Of a stretch of DNA of 64,000 nt, positions 44,660 through 53,825 are shown in pieces (positions within the stretch are counted from its first letter, which is position 1; each line of letters starts with the position of its first letter). Under the pieces are notes generated by a model that saw only the letters and a program-made list of their open reading frames with translations, was not told the DNA's origin and searched no databases. Source of the stretch: Bacteroidota bacterium (GTDB taxonomy: Bacteria; Bacteroidota; Bacteroidia; AKYH767-A; OLB10); assembly GCA_016713925.1 (NCBI GenBank), contig JADJOH010000002.1:806001-870000 (forward strand). The letters are read 5' to 3'. A program made the translations under genes and the position numbers.

Positions 44660-46753
44660 TTATTCAACAAGTAACTTCGACACGACGCTTTTCTCGCCCA
44701 TCTGAAGTCGGACGAGATATACACCACCGGCAAATTGGTTTTCCATATTCACTTGCTTGAAGAGTTGACCCTCTATTACTTCCACTGCCTCTGAATACAC
44801 CACTCGTCCCATCATATCTACAATGGCAATAGTGGCATTGGCATCAATGATGTCCTCTGATAGATAATTCAAAGTAAATGCACCGGTTGAAGGATTTGGA
44901 TAAACACTCAGGGTATAATTTTCCTCTGATTCAACACCTTCGCGACAATTGATGACTACTTTTTTACCTGTAGACAATTTCGAACAACCAGCAGAACTTG
45001 TTACCTGCACTTTATATGTCCCGGCAATTTTTGCTTTGTAAGAACCGGTTGTAGCACCGGCAATATTGTTTACACCACGTAACCATTGATACGTCAAACC
45101 TGCACCACTGTTAGCGACTAATGTCACACTGTCACCGGCACAGAAAGTGAGTGGGCCCTGAGCAGTAATTGTTGCAGGAGGTGTTGTATTAACGGTAATG
45201 GCTGTTGCAGGAGATGCTTTAGTACATCCATTGGCATTGGTTACAATAACCTTATAGTAGTTATTTGAAGTGGTAGGTTGGAAACTGATATTTGTAGCCC
45301 CGGAAATCGGTGTTAAAGCAGCACCTTTTGTCCACTGATACGTTAATCCTGCACCGGCATTAGCCGTGATCGTACAAGCATTGGTTCCTGAACAGAAAGT
45401 AGTCGGACCGGTTACTGTTTTTGTAGCAGTTGGTAATGCATTTACAACAATGGCTATACCGGAAGATAAGTCAGTACAACCATTGATCGTAGTTGCTTTC
45501 ACTTTATAAGTACCCTTTGTAGTTGGTACATATGTTAAACTGGTAGCACCTGCGATATTATTATTGTTCTTGGTCCATTGATAATTTAATCCGCCAATAT
45601 TCTGTGTGCTTAGTGTACAAAGGTTAGATTGATTACAAAAAGTGGTAGGACCGGTAGCAGAAATAGTGGCAGTAGGAGCGGGATTTACCAGGGCAGTAAT
45701 AGTATTTGATGTGGCAGGATTATTTAAAGCACCGGCAATACTGGAAGTCATGATACATTTCACCTGATCATTATTATTCAATCCCGTTAAAGTATATGTG
45801 GGACTATTTGTTCCAACATTAGCATTATTCTTTTTCCATTGAAAGGTTGGTGTTGCTCCGCCATTAGTTGGTGTAGCGGTAAACGTTACACTTGTTCCGG
45901 CACATGTAGGGAAAGCTGTGTTACTTACTATTGAAACAAGTGCAGTTGGATTGGAAGGAGCAGGATAGATAAGTCCCGGGAAAAGAATCTCACTTCCCAC
46001 CGGATTTTCAGCAACGAAATTCTGAGAAACGCCCGGGGTTGGAGTACCCAATTGCACATTCAGCTTAAAGGAGAAAGTACCACTGGTTGTGAATTGAGCG
46101 ATCAGTACTTTATTCGCAGCAGTAGGACCTGAAGCACCACCTAAAACTGCCCAAGAGGCATTAGTGGTAGAAATTAAGTTACCGGCATTACTTACATTAT
46201 CAAACACGCTTAACTGTGCCGGTGTGAAACCGAGTACGGTAACACTTGCAGGAGTTCCGGTATAAAGACCATCCTGTGTGGTAAGTGGAATACCTGCGTT
46301 GGGATCCGCATTGGCAAGAATTCCATTCGCATTGATAACAGTAGCACCGCCTGCCGCAACATTGTCTTCTGATTTTAAAATACCATGATTTAATGCGCAA
46401 GCTGCTCCACCTGTTAACCAGGAATCGAGCATTACAGTGTTAAAACGAGCATTGTTTTTACTGTATGTTGGAACGGTTGATCCGAAATCTTCATTGTTAA
46501 AAAATGAAGTAGTGGTTTGAAAACGCAACTCATGACCAGCTACTCCGTAAGCTGCCTGAAAAGTATATCCCGGCAACATATCAACATAAATACGATAAGT
46601 GGTGGAACCACTCGGCAAAACACCAACACTTCCTGCAGCGTCAGCCGCATTGGAAATGTAGTATTTCTCTACAATTATACCTTCCAGTCCATTTTGCGTA
46701 AAACCTGACTTTGCCATGATAACAAAGGCCAGGAACAGTAATAGTTTTTTCAT
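44660..46753 (-). CDS. T9SS protein with the shared N-terminal module and four Ig/PKD-like repeats
   Basis: A 697-residue protein: signal peptide (FLAFVIMAKSGFTQ), the module at about 20-270 (NGLEGIIVEKYYISNA, GSTTYRIYVDMLPGYTFQ, YGVAGHELRFQTTTSFFNN, DSWLTGGAACALNHGILKSEDN), then four Ig-like repeats of about 80 residues with a recurring CxxxxxxL-YQW(T/L)KxxxxIxGATxxxYxPTxxGxYKVxVT pattern, and a T9SS domain (LSVYPNPSTGAFTLNYLS, ending KSVVSKLLVE). Each repeat carries two cysteines that may form a disulfide. Its promoter -7 element is at 46837-46844. Likely a surface or matrix protein; function unknown. Confidence 0.83.
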   Translation of the reverse strand: MKKLLLFLAFVIMAKSGFTQNGLEGIIVEKYYISNAADAAGSVGVLPSGSTTYRIYVDMLPGYTFQAAYGVAGHELRFQTTTSFFNNEDFGSTVPTYSKNNARFNTVMLDSWLTGGAACALNHGILKSEDNVAAGGATVINANGILANADPNAGIPLTTQDGLYTGTPASVTVLGFTPAQLSVFDNVSNAGNLISTTNASWAVLGGASGPTAANKVLIAQFTTSGTFSFKLNVQLGTPTPGVSQNFVAENPVGSEILFPGLIYPAPSNPTALVSIVSNTAFPTCAGTSVTFTATPTNGGATPTFQWKKNNANVGTNSPTYTLTGLNNNDQVKCIMTSSIAGALNNPATSNTITALVNPAPTATISATGPTTFCNQSNLCTLSTQNIGGLNYQWTKNNNNIAGATSLTYVPTTKGTYKVKATTINGCTDLSSGIAIVVNALPTATKTVTGPTTFCSGTNACTITANAGAGLTYQWTKGAALTPISGATNISFQPTTSNNYYKVIVTNANGCTKASPATAITVNTTPPATITAQGPLTFCAGDSVTLVANSGAGLTYQWLRGVNNIAGATTGSYKAKIAGTYKVQVTSSAGCSKLSTGKKVVINCREGVESEENYTLSVYPNPSTGAFTLNYLSEDIIDANATIAIVDMMGRVVYSEAVEVIEGQLFKQVNMENQFAGGVYLVRLQMGEKSVVSKLLVE

Positions 46754-46836
46754 GTGTATTATTTTTAAGTATTGGTTTAGATTTTAGATTGCTTATGATG
46801 ATAATTGAAGCGGAACCATCATAGAAAATCCAACGG

Positions 46837-46844
46837 CAAAACTA
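46837..46844 (-). promoter_or_regulatory. Promoter -7 element for the secreted-protein operon
   Basis: TAGTTTTG on the minus strand, a full match to TAnnTTTG, about 84 bases before the ATG at 46753. No good -33 element is visible. Confidence 0.45.
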
Positions 46845-47363
46845 CGGGGCAACAAGAATAAAATATACTATAAAACATTATCATTCTATTAACTTAATGT
46901 GACTAAAACCGGATTGTGTCTTGAATATTAAGTGATGGTTAAAAAAATAATAGTCTATTGTAAACAGTTCAATGTGCTACCTTATCATTGTTTCTATCTA
47001 TTCATGGAGTTCGATTCAACACCTACTTTCGAAAAATTTTGAAGTAAAAACATTTACACTATTTACCACAATTTAATATCAAGGTAATTATTAGGACATC
47101 GTACTATTTGATTTTTGCAGCGTCTTCAAATTATATACACTTCAAATAAACTACTAAACCACTCTATTAAGCCGCGCAATAGTTTCTTAGTGCAAGGGTA
47201 TAAAATCGCTGCTGCCAAGGGACCATCATCATTACGAGGAATGCTCAATAAAAACAAAAGAGAATAAAAATCCGGAATACCACTACCGGTTAAAACAGAT
47301 TAAACCAATTAAGAAGTTTATATCATAATAAATATCAAATAGTTGTATTTTTTCGTTTGTTCC
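46845..47363 (+). other. Long untranslated region before the second polysaccharide operon
   Basis: No gene, but a strong plus-strand terminator ends it at 47364-47394, so something must be transcribed toward it. A near-consensus -7 match (GATTTTTG, 47110-47117) would give an RNA of about 270 bases. It could be a small RNA or an attenuated leader of the flippase operon. I could not match it to a known RNA family. Confidence 0.3.
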
Positions 47364-47394
47364 AAAAGGGGCCTGATTATCCGGCTCCTTTTTT
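47364..47394 (+). terminator. Rho-independent terminator in front of the flippase gene
   Basis: Ten-base-pair stem (47364-47373 with 47383-47392, one G-T pair, core GGGGCC/GGCTCC), nine-base loop, then T residues to 47394. It lies 88 bases upstream of the first gene of the operon and after 600 bases without a gene. Confidence 0.75.
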
Positions 47395-47481
47395 CATTTG
47401 TGCTGGTTGATATCTCCTGCTGAAATGAGTAAGTAACAGAGAAAGCAAGGCTGAAAAAAATGATATTTGCATCTCTGAAAA

Positions 47482-48822
47482 ATGAAAATACCGAATACGC
47501 GAAAAGACACGAATTTTCTCCTTAAAAAAAGCGGTATCGCTCTCACGGTAAAAGTGGGAGGGATCATCACGCAATACCTATTTGTTTTTACTGTTGCACG
47601 CTTACTCGGCCCGGGAGTATTGGGAAGTTTTACCTTGTCTTTCACTGTTTTACAATTACTTTCCATACTTGGATTACTTGGTCTTGACAATCTTCTCACA
47701 CGGAAGGTAGCAGCCGCTAAAGCCGGAAATCGACCCGACGAGATAAAAAAAGCATTCCAGACCGCTTTAAAAATTACAACTTTCAGTTCCCTCCTCTTAT
47801 CTGCACTCCTGTACTTTACATCGGACCTTATCGCGGTTCAACTCTTTGGAAAACCACAGCTGGCTCAACATTTAAGGATGATGTGCTTTGCCCTGGCCCC
47901 TTTTGTGATCATCAATATTCATGCTTCTGCATTCCGGGGAATGAAAAACATGATAGGATTTACCTTGTTTCGGGCAATTATCCCTCTTCTAAATGTTCTC
48001 TTTATCCTTATTAGTTGGTATGCTTCCTTGTCGATAAGTCCTGCGATGGGTTACTTATTTTCCTCTTTAATTGTCCTGATTTTTTATGTGATAGCATGGA
48101 GACGATTCAGCGCCGACCCCACAGACACCCTCTTACCGGAAAGTAGCGGTTCATGGAAAGAAATGGTAAACGAATCATTGCCGATGATGATTACCGGTTC
48201 TATTTTTTTTATTCTGAATTGGATAGACAATTTGGTTATAGGAATCTACCGAACCGAGGCTGAAGTTGGAATTTATGATACGGCGTTTAAAATTGCAGCC
48301 ATTTCAGCGGTCGTTTTGATGGCCATGAATGCCATTCAGGGCCCCACCTTTGCAGAATTCCATAGTCAAAATGATCTCTCCAAACTTCGGCGCTCCATCT
48401 ACACTTCTACCCGATTGCTCTTTTATGCCACATTGCCTTTTACTTTAATTATTATCGTCTTTCCCGAACTGATTTTATCGCTCTTTGGGGATGAATTCAT
48501 CTCTGCCGGTACAGCATTAATCATCCTCACCATTGGTAATTTCTTTAGTACAATCACCGGTTCCGTAGGCATTTTACTCCAAATGACCGGACATCAGCGG
48601 CAATACAACATCATCATTCTGATCACTGCCATCACCAGTATTACTATGAACATCTTGCTGGTACCTGAATTTGGAATTACGGGAGCGGCCATCTCCTCTG
48701 CAACAGCCAAAATAATTCAGAACTTTGGAGGTGCTTATTACGTATACAAAAAGTTCGGATTCCTCTCCATCTATCTGCCCGGAATTCCCCGGCCTAAGGA
48801 TATACCCACAATTAACCAATAA
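47482..48822 (+). CDS. Polysaccharide flippase (Wzx-like, MVF superfamily)
   Basis: A 446-residue membrane protein with about twelve to fourteen helices. The N-terminus LTVKVGGIITQYLFVFTVARLLGPGVLGSF is the standard start of the polysaccharide-export flippases, and later ILNWIDNLVIGIYRTEAEVGIYDTAFKIA is another family hallmark. Wzx proteins flip lipid-linked oligosaccharide repeats from the cytoplasmic to the periplasmic side of the inner membrane. It heads the operon with four sulfotransferases and a polymerase-like protein, and its stop TAA shares one base with the next ATG (48822). Confidence 0.9.
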   Translation: MKIPNTRKDTNFLLKKSGIALTVKVGGIITQYLFVFTVARLLGPGVLGSFTLSFTVLQLLSILGLLGLDNLLTRKVAAAKAGNRPDEIKKAFQTALKITTFSSLLLSALLYFTSDLIAVQLFGKPQLAQHLRMMCFALAPFVIINIHASAFRGMKNMIGFTLFRAIIPLLNVLFILISWYASLSISPAMGYLFSSLIVLIFYVIAWRRFSADPTDTLLPESSGSWKEMVNESLPMMITGSIFFILNWIDNLVIGIYRTEAEVGIYDTAFKIAAISAVVLMAMNAIQGPTFAEFHSQNDLSKLRRSIYTSTRLLFYATLPFTLIIIVFPELILSLFGDEFISAGTALIILTIGNFFSTITGSVGILLQMTGHQRQYNIIILITAITSITMNILLVPEFGITGAAISSATAKIIQNFGGAYYVYKKFGFLSIYLPGIPRPKDIPTINQ

Positions 48823-49727
48823 TGAAACCTAATTTCCTGGTAGCAGGTGTAGCAAAATGCGGAACAACCTCCTTGTTCTATTATCTGGAACAACATCCGG
48901 AAGTATGCATCCCTAAGAAGGAAACATTCTTCTTTATCGCAGATTTTTACAAGAAGCCTTCTGACGATAACCGCGGAAGACGTGAGCCGTCACGTATTAT
49001 TTTTACGAAAGACCAATATGATCAACTTTACCATAAATGTGATGGAGGAGCGATAGGAGAAGTTTCTACCTGCTATCTTCATTATTATAAAACAGCTATT
49101 CCGCAGATAAAAGAAACGCTGGGAGATGTCCCTATCATCATTGTGATCCGCCAACCGGTAGCGCGACTTATTAGCGGATATAAACATTTTATAAGGCTGG
49201 AAAAAGAAGATTTATCACTTGAAGCAGCTCTGGAAGAAGAACCGCATCGTGCTGAATTGAACTGGGATTTTATGTGGCAATACAAAGGTCTCGGCTTATA
49301 TGCAGATGGAATTGCTGCATTTCAAAATAATTTTACCAGGGTCAAAGTCATTCTTCAGGAAGATCTGACTGATCAGCCCGTTGCTACGATGCAGGAATTG
49401 TTTCGCTTTATTGGAGTGAATGACACCTTTACACCTGATACTTCTGTAAAATACAATATTTCCGATCCTCAGAAAAACAACTTATGGTTCAAATACATTT
49501 TCCAAAATAAAAATGTGAAAGCTTTACTGAAGCCAATCGCTAACATTTTTACAGAGGAGAAAACCAGAAGAAAAATAATGCACAAGTTCAGGAAGCCCTC
49601 TATACAGGGAGAAAACAAACTCATCATAGATCCGGAACTGAAAGAAAAACTTAAGGATTTTTACAGAGAAGATATTATCAAAACGCAACAACTTATTCAG
49701 CGGGATTTATCGCTCTGGTTAAAATAA
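48822..49727 (+). CDS. PAPS-dependent sulfotransferase (1 of 4)
   Basis: A 301-residue member of the sulfotransferase superfamily (PF00685/PF13469 type). The 5'-phosphosulfate-binding loop is GVAKCGTTSLFYYL (about residues 9-22); the 3'-phosphate site is IIVIRQPVARLISGYKHF near residue 105-122, with the conserved Arg and Ser. A signature glutamate after the loop (KKETFFF) matches the KEPxFF motif of the others. Such enzymes transfer sulfate from PAPS to hydroxyl or amino groups of a glycan, normally in the cytoplasm. It is translationally coupled to the flippase gene. The most divergent of the four. Confidence 0.9.
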   Translation: MKPNFLVAGVAKCGTTSLFYYLEQHPEVCIPKKETFFFIADFYKKPSDDNRGRREPSRIIFTKDQYDQLYHKCDGGAIGEVSTCYLHYYKTAIPQIKETLGDVPIIIVIRQPVARLISGYKHFIRLEKEDLSLEAALEEEPHRAELNWDFMWQYKGLGLYADGIAAFQNNFTRVKVILQEDLTDQPVATMQELFRFIGVNDTFTPDTSVKYNISDPQKNNLWFKYIFQNKNVKALLKPIANIFTEEKTRRKIMHKFRKPSIQGENKLIIDPELKEKLKDFYREDIIKTQQLIQRDLSLWLK

Positions 49728-49730
49728 CAC

Positions 49731-50684
49731 ATGGCATCCTCTAAGAAACCGGATTTCTTTATAGTAGGCGCAGCGAAGTCAGGAACGACGGCGCTATACC
49801 ATTACCTGCGTCAGCATCCGGATATTTATATGTCTCCGATCAAGGAACCAAATTTCTTTTCCACTGATATCATTTTAGAAAATCTTCGTCAAAGTGTGAA
49901 GAACAGGATCAAAGCTGAAAACATCGATCAGTTTTTTAAAGATGGAATGAAGAGGGTGATTCATCGTGCCTATATCAGGAATAAAGAACAATACCTGCAG
50001 CTATTTTCGCAGGCAGGTTCCGGTCAGGTCGCAGGTGAAGCCAGTCCTTCCTATCTTTATTCTGAAACTGCTGCTCAGGAAATATTTAAATTTAACGAAA
50101 ATTCGAAAATAATCATCATACTTCGCGAACCGTCCGGAAGAGCTTATTCTCATTACCTGATGGATCTTAAATTAGGTTTCACACAGGATAGTTTTAAAGT
50201 CGCACTGGAAAAGGATCGTACTACAACACCAAAAGGATGGGGAGCCAGCTCTCTCTATCTGGAACTTGGTCAATATTACAATCAGGTCAAAAGATACTTC
50301 GATACATTTCCTCCAAACCATATACTTGTACTCCTTCAAAAGGATTTGTATCAGGATAAATCCGCGACATTAAAAAAACTATTCGATTTTCTCGGCGTCA
50401 GAAATGACTTCGTTCCCCACGAATCTGATTTTAAAAATGAATCTACAGTTCCGAAAAATAAAATGATTTCTTATCTGTTAAAATCGGATTTCATACGGGT
50501 GAAGGCAAGAAATTTTCTTGAACATTCACCACTAAAAAAAATAATACTTCACCTCCTCTATAAAAAACCGGAAAGCAAAAATTCAGATGAGGAAACAAAG
50601 AAAGAAATAAAAAATCTATTGAAGGATGATGTAATACGATTGTCCAAATTAATAAACAGAAATCTTGACGAATGGCTGAAATAA
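49731..50684 (+). CDS. PAPS-dependent sulfotransferase (2 of 4)
   Basis: A 317-residue enzyme with IVGAAKSGTTALYHYL (PAPS loop), the MSPIKEPNFFSTD segment, and the 3'-phosphate motif IIILREPSGRAYSHYLMDL. The closing residues LDEWLK parallel those of the other three copies. The SHYLMDL and KEPNFF features place it with bacterial relatives of heparan-sulfate-type sulfotransferases. It follows the first copy by three bases and overlaps the third by thirteen. The acceptor cannot be deduced, but must be a component of the product of this cluster if the genes work together. Confidence 0.92.
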   Translation: MASSKKPDFFIVGAAKSGTTALYHYLRQHPDIYMSPIKEPNFFSTDIILENLRQSVKNRIKAENIDQFFKDGMKRVIHRAYIRNKEQYLQLFSQAGSGQVAGEASPSYLYSETAAQEIFKFNENSKIIIILREPSGRAYSHYLMDLKLGFTQDSFKVALEKDRTTTPKGWGASSLYLELGQYYNQVKRYFDTFPPNHILVLLQKDLYQDKSATLKKLFDFLGVRNDFVPHESDFKNESTVPKNKMISYLLKSDFIRVKARNFLEHSPLKKIILHLLYKKPESKNSDEETKKEIKNLLKDDVIRLSKLINRNLDEWLK

Positions 50685-51640
50685 AAACAAATATACTACC
50701 TAACTTTTTGGTGATTGGCGCTGCTAAATGTGGCACCACTTCTATCTATCATTATCTGAAACAACACAGAGATGTTTACATGAGTCCTATCAAGGAACCG
50801 AATCATTTTTCGAAAGATATTCATCCGGAAGAATTTAGTCCTGAATATAAAATTCACGAAAAAGCAAAAAATCTTGATGTTTATAAATATGTCCGTGGTG
50901 ACATGAAAGAGGATCAATGGGGAGCATACGTTCAGTCAGAGGAAGATTACAAGCTGTTGTTTAAATTTGCAGCAGGAAAAAAACGTATTGGCGAAATCAG
51001 CAACTCTTATCTTTACAGTGAAGTCGCGGCGAAAAATATTAAATCAACATTACCGGGTGTAAAACTCATCGCTATCCTCCGGAATCCTGCCGACAGAGCC
51101 TACTCTCATTATTTAGCCAATATACGTGACGGAAGAGCGATCCTTCCTTTCCGGAAAGAACTGGAAGCGGATATGGCAAAACCGCAAAAGGGCTGGGGTA
51201 AATCTCATCTGTACATAGAATTAGGCATGTACTCCGATCAGATTAAAAGATACAAAGCACTCTTTACTCCGGATCAATTAAAAATTCTGGTTTTTGATGA
51301 CCTCAAAGCAAATACGCCAAAGGTTGTTAAAGATGTTTTCGATTTTCTGGATCTGGATCCTGAGATAAACATCAACTTTGGAGAAAAACACAATGAAGCA
51401 AAGGTTCCGAAAAATGTTAAATTTTTACACCTGTTGACACAAACAGGATTAAAAAGAAAAGTTTTCAGAGCCCTCCCTAAATCCATGCAGAACTCCGTAA
51501 AGTCCCTCTTCTTCAAGAGCGAAGGACCTGAAAAAATGAGTACAGAAGATCGAAAATGGCTAAATGATCTTTTCAAAACAGAATTCGAAGCCTTGGGTAA
51601 GGAATTGAATCGCGACCTCTCCCATTGGTTAAAAGCGTAG
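50672..51640 (+). CDS. PAPS-dependent sulfotransferase (3 of 4)
   Basis: A 322-residue enzyme with VIGAAKCGTTSIYHYL, MSPIKEPNHFSKD and the 3'-phosphate motif LIAILRNPADRAYSHYLANI. It ends LSHWLKA. It is more similar to copy 2 than to copies 1 or 4 in these motifs. The start at 50672 lies within the end of copy 2, so the two are coupled. Likely a cytoplasmic enzyme that sulfates a distinct position on the same repeat unit or another unit of the cluster. Confidence 0.92.
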   Translation: MAEIKTNILPNFLVIGAAKCGTTSIYHYLKQHRDVYMSPIKEPNHFSKDIHPEEFSPEYKIHEKAKNLDVYKYVRGDMKEDQWGAYVQSEEDYKLLFKFAAGKKRIGEISNSYLYSEVAAKNIKSTLPGVKLIAILRNPADRAYSHYLANIRDGRAILPFRKELEADMAKPQKGWGKSHLYIELGMYSDQIKRYKALFTPDQLKILVFDDLKANTPKVVKDVFDFLDLDPEININFGEKHNEAKVPKNVKFLHLLTQTGLKRKVFRALPKSMQNSVKSLFFKSEGPEKMSTEDRKWLNDLFKTEFEALGKELNRDLSHWLKA

Positions 51641-51652
51641 ATTTATTGCCTG

Positions 51653-52531
51653 ATGATGCGAATGAAACCTGATTTCTTTATTATCGGTTCCCCTAAAGCG
51701 GGCACAACTGCGCTGTATGCCTATTTAGCCGCACATCCTCAGGTATGTATGAGTACTGATAAAGAGCCCAATTATTTTTCAGGTGATCAAATTGCAGCTC
51801 AAGGTTTATATTATAAAAAGAAAAATCCGAAAACGCTCGAAGAATATCTACAGCTTTTTCAACCCACAGAAGGCAATAGGATTGCCGGTGAGTGTAGCGT
51901 TTCCTATTTATTCTATCCGGGAGTAGCTGAAAAAATATATCAATTTAATCCGAAAGCAAAAATTATAATTTCACTTCGCGACCCGGTCCATCGGGCATTC
52001 TCACATTACCTGATGGATTATAGTCTGCATCTCGTTAAAGAATCTTTTGATAAAATTGTTTTAGAAGGAGAAAAAAACGATTCCTTAAAACTGTACTACC
52101 AGCAATATATTCTGCTTAGTCAATATACGGAGCAAATAAAAAGATACCTAAATGTCTTTCCGAAAGATCAGGTTTTAATATTCATCCATGACGATCTTGT
52201 TGCGCGTCCGGAGGAAGAGTTGAAAAGACTTTCAGCATTTCTTGAAATAGAACATGAGGTTTCAGGTCATGGGCTTGAGCAAAGAAATGTGACCACAGCT
52301 GCGAAATCACCATTCGTGAGATGGCTGTATAAGCAGGAGCAATTCAGAAAATTCCTGGCTTATTTCCTGGATGAAAAAACGAGAGGAAATATAAAATCAA
52401 AGTTGTTTTCCAAAAAGCACCTGCCGGTATTATCCCTACAAGCTAAGGAAGTTCTGTCCGCATTGTACAAACCTGAAATACCGGAACTGGAAAGGATTAC
52501 CGGAAAATCTCTTCAACATTGGTGTAAATAA
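51653..52531 (+). CDS. PAPS-dependent sulfotransferase (4 of 4)
   Basis: A 292-residue enzyme with IIGSPKAGTTALYAYL, MSTDKEPNYFSGD and IISLRDPVHRAFSHYLMDY. It ends LQHWCK. The first codons are ATGATGCGAATG, so translation could also begin at 51656 or 51662, the last giving the MKPDFF start seen in copy 1. It is separated from copy 3 by 12 bases and from the polymerase-like gene by 10. Four non-identical sulfotransferases in one operon imply several sulfation sites rather than a recent duplication. Confidence 0.92.
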   Translation: MMRMKPDFFIIGSPKAGTTALYAYLAAHPQVCMSTDKEPNYFSGDQIAAQGLYYKKKNPKTLEEYLQLFQPTEGNRIAGECSVSYLFYPGVAEKIYQFNPKAKIIISLRDPVHRAFSHYLMDYSLHLVKESFDKIVLEGEKNDSLKLYYQQYILLSQYTEQIKRYLNVFPKDQVLIFIHDDLVARPEEELKRLSAFLEIEHEVSGHGLEQRNVTTAAKSPFVRWLYKQEQFRKFLAYFLDEKTRGNIKSKLFSKKHLPVLSLQAKEVLSALYKPEIPELERITGKSLQHWCK

Positions 52532-52541
52532 TTTCGAAGAA

Positions 52542-53825
52542 ATGATTACGGGGAAATTAATACATCTTTCGAAAAAAATACTTCTGGTACTTTTTTCATT
52601 CCTGTATTTCATGGTTTGCTTCAGAATTATTTCCAGAATTCCTGTAGGAGAAGTAAATGAAATCCTCTCCCTTTTCTTTTTGCTTCTTCTAATAATGGTC
52701 TTCCTGCATGAAACCACCAAACAACTTATAAATGGGAGGCTAAGCCGTTTATTCCTTATTCTATTACCATTGCTGGTTTATCCGCTGATAAATGCAGCGC
52801 AGGCACATTCCGTATTTAACCAGCCTTATCTTTATGGTTTACTTTCACAACGCTATCATTATTATATTTTAGGTGCTGTACTTGTTGTTGTTTCTCTTAA
52901 GAGGCAATGGTTAAGTATGGAAAAAATGGAAAACTATTTCCTTTACTCCATGTTTATCACACTGTTTATCATGTACTTTTTTTATATTTTCGTAAACCCT
53001 GCACTCTTTTCCGGTACTGAATTCGTTAAACTCACCGGCTACAAAGGATGGATTTATGAGTTCCCCAACGGAGCAACGGCGGGTCTTCTGATCTATGGTG
53101 CCATATCCTTTCTGAAAGATAACAAGACACGCCATCTCATCACCTTATTGCTTTCGCTGGGTTTCTTTCTGGTTTATGGGCAAGACCGTTCACAAATTGC
53201 TATTGCCCTCATCGTCCTTATGCTTTTCTATTTTATCCATCTCAAAGCGACAAAAATTCTATTCTACTCTATTGTTGGAGCCTTTCTTCTAGGTTTGGTC
53301 ATTGTTTTGCTCCAACTGTTTACTCCTGACTTTGTCGATCATTATGCAGAATTGTTTGGCAATGCTTTTACTATTTTTACAGGAGAACAAACTACCGAAT
53401 ACTCCACCAATATCCGGTACTATGAAGCGGAAGTGGCACTCAAAGGAATCCGTGAAAATCCATGGCTCGGCAATGGATTCTTAAGTTCCCAGTGGAATGG
53501 TGGTTATTTGCAATTTCACAGGTATTTCTATCCGGCCGACATTGGATTACTGGGTAATTTATATGTTTTTGGAATTATTGGAACCCTATTCTACTATATT
53601 CCATACATCGCCTGTTTTATATGGATCTCTCAAATGAAAAATATAAATAGTGTATTTGTACTCACCTGCATCTATACTCTACTGTTCATCTTCCTTGATA
53701 TGCAAAGTGCTGCGAATAATATTAAGTTTATCGGGACACCTGCCTTCTTTATGGGTGTGGTATATTATTACCGTTTCTACGTTTATCCTTTTCGTAATGA
53801 GACGATGGCACAAACCTTCGAATAA
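52542..53825 (+). CDS. Wzy/O-antigen-ligase-like polymerase
   Basis: A 427-residue membrane protein with about ten to twelve helices and a large loop near residue 280-310. The segment NIRYYEAEVALKGIRENPWLGNGFLSSQWNGGY contains the NPxxGxG pattern of the Wzy/WaaL (O-antigen ligase) family. With the flippase at 47482-48822 it would polymerise the flipped sulfated repeat unit in the periplasm. A second, distinct Wzy-like protein lies at 5061-6371 in the other polysaccharide cluster. It ends the operon started at 47482; the following 143 bases hold a promoter-like element. Confidence 0.8.
   Translation: MITGKLIHLSKKILLVLFSFLYFMVCFRIISRIPVGEVNEILSLFFLLLLIMVFLHETTKQLINGRLSRLFLILLPLLVYPLINAAQAHSVFNQPYLYGLLSQRYHYYILGAVLVVVSLKRQWLSMEKMENYFLYSMFITLFIMYFFYIFVNPALFSGTEFVKLTGYKGWIYEFPNGATAGLLIYGAISFLKDNKTRHLITLLLSLGFFLVYGQDRSQIAIALIVLMLFYFIHLKATKILFYSIVGAFLLGLVIVLLQLFTPDFVDHYAELFGNAFTIFTGEQTTEYSTNIRYYEAEVALKGIRENPWLGNGFLSSQWNGGYLQFHRYFYPADIGLLGNLYVFGIIGTLFYYIPYIACFIWISQMKNINSVFVLTCIYTLLFIFLDMQSAANNIKFIGTPAFFMGVVYYYRFYVYPFRNETMAQTFE

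Noticed and set aside
36877..46753. Polysaccharide utilisation locus (SusC/SusD type)
   Set aside because: A TonB-dependent receptor is present, but no SusD-like lipoprotein and no cluster of matching secreted glycosidases.
47110..47394. Known structural RNA (6S, tmRNA, RNase P, SRP)
   Set aside because: None of the conserved core sequences of these RNAs is present; only the terminator is solid.
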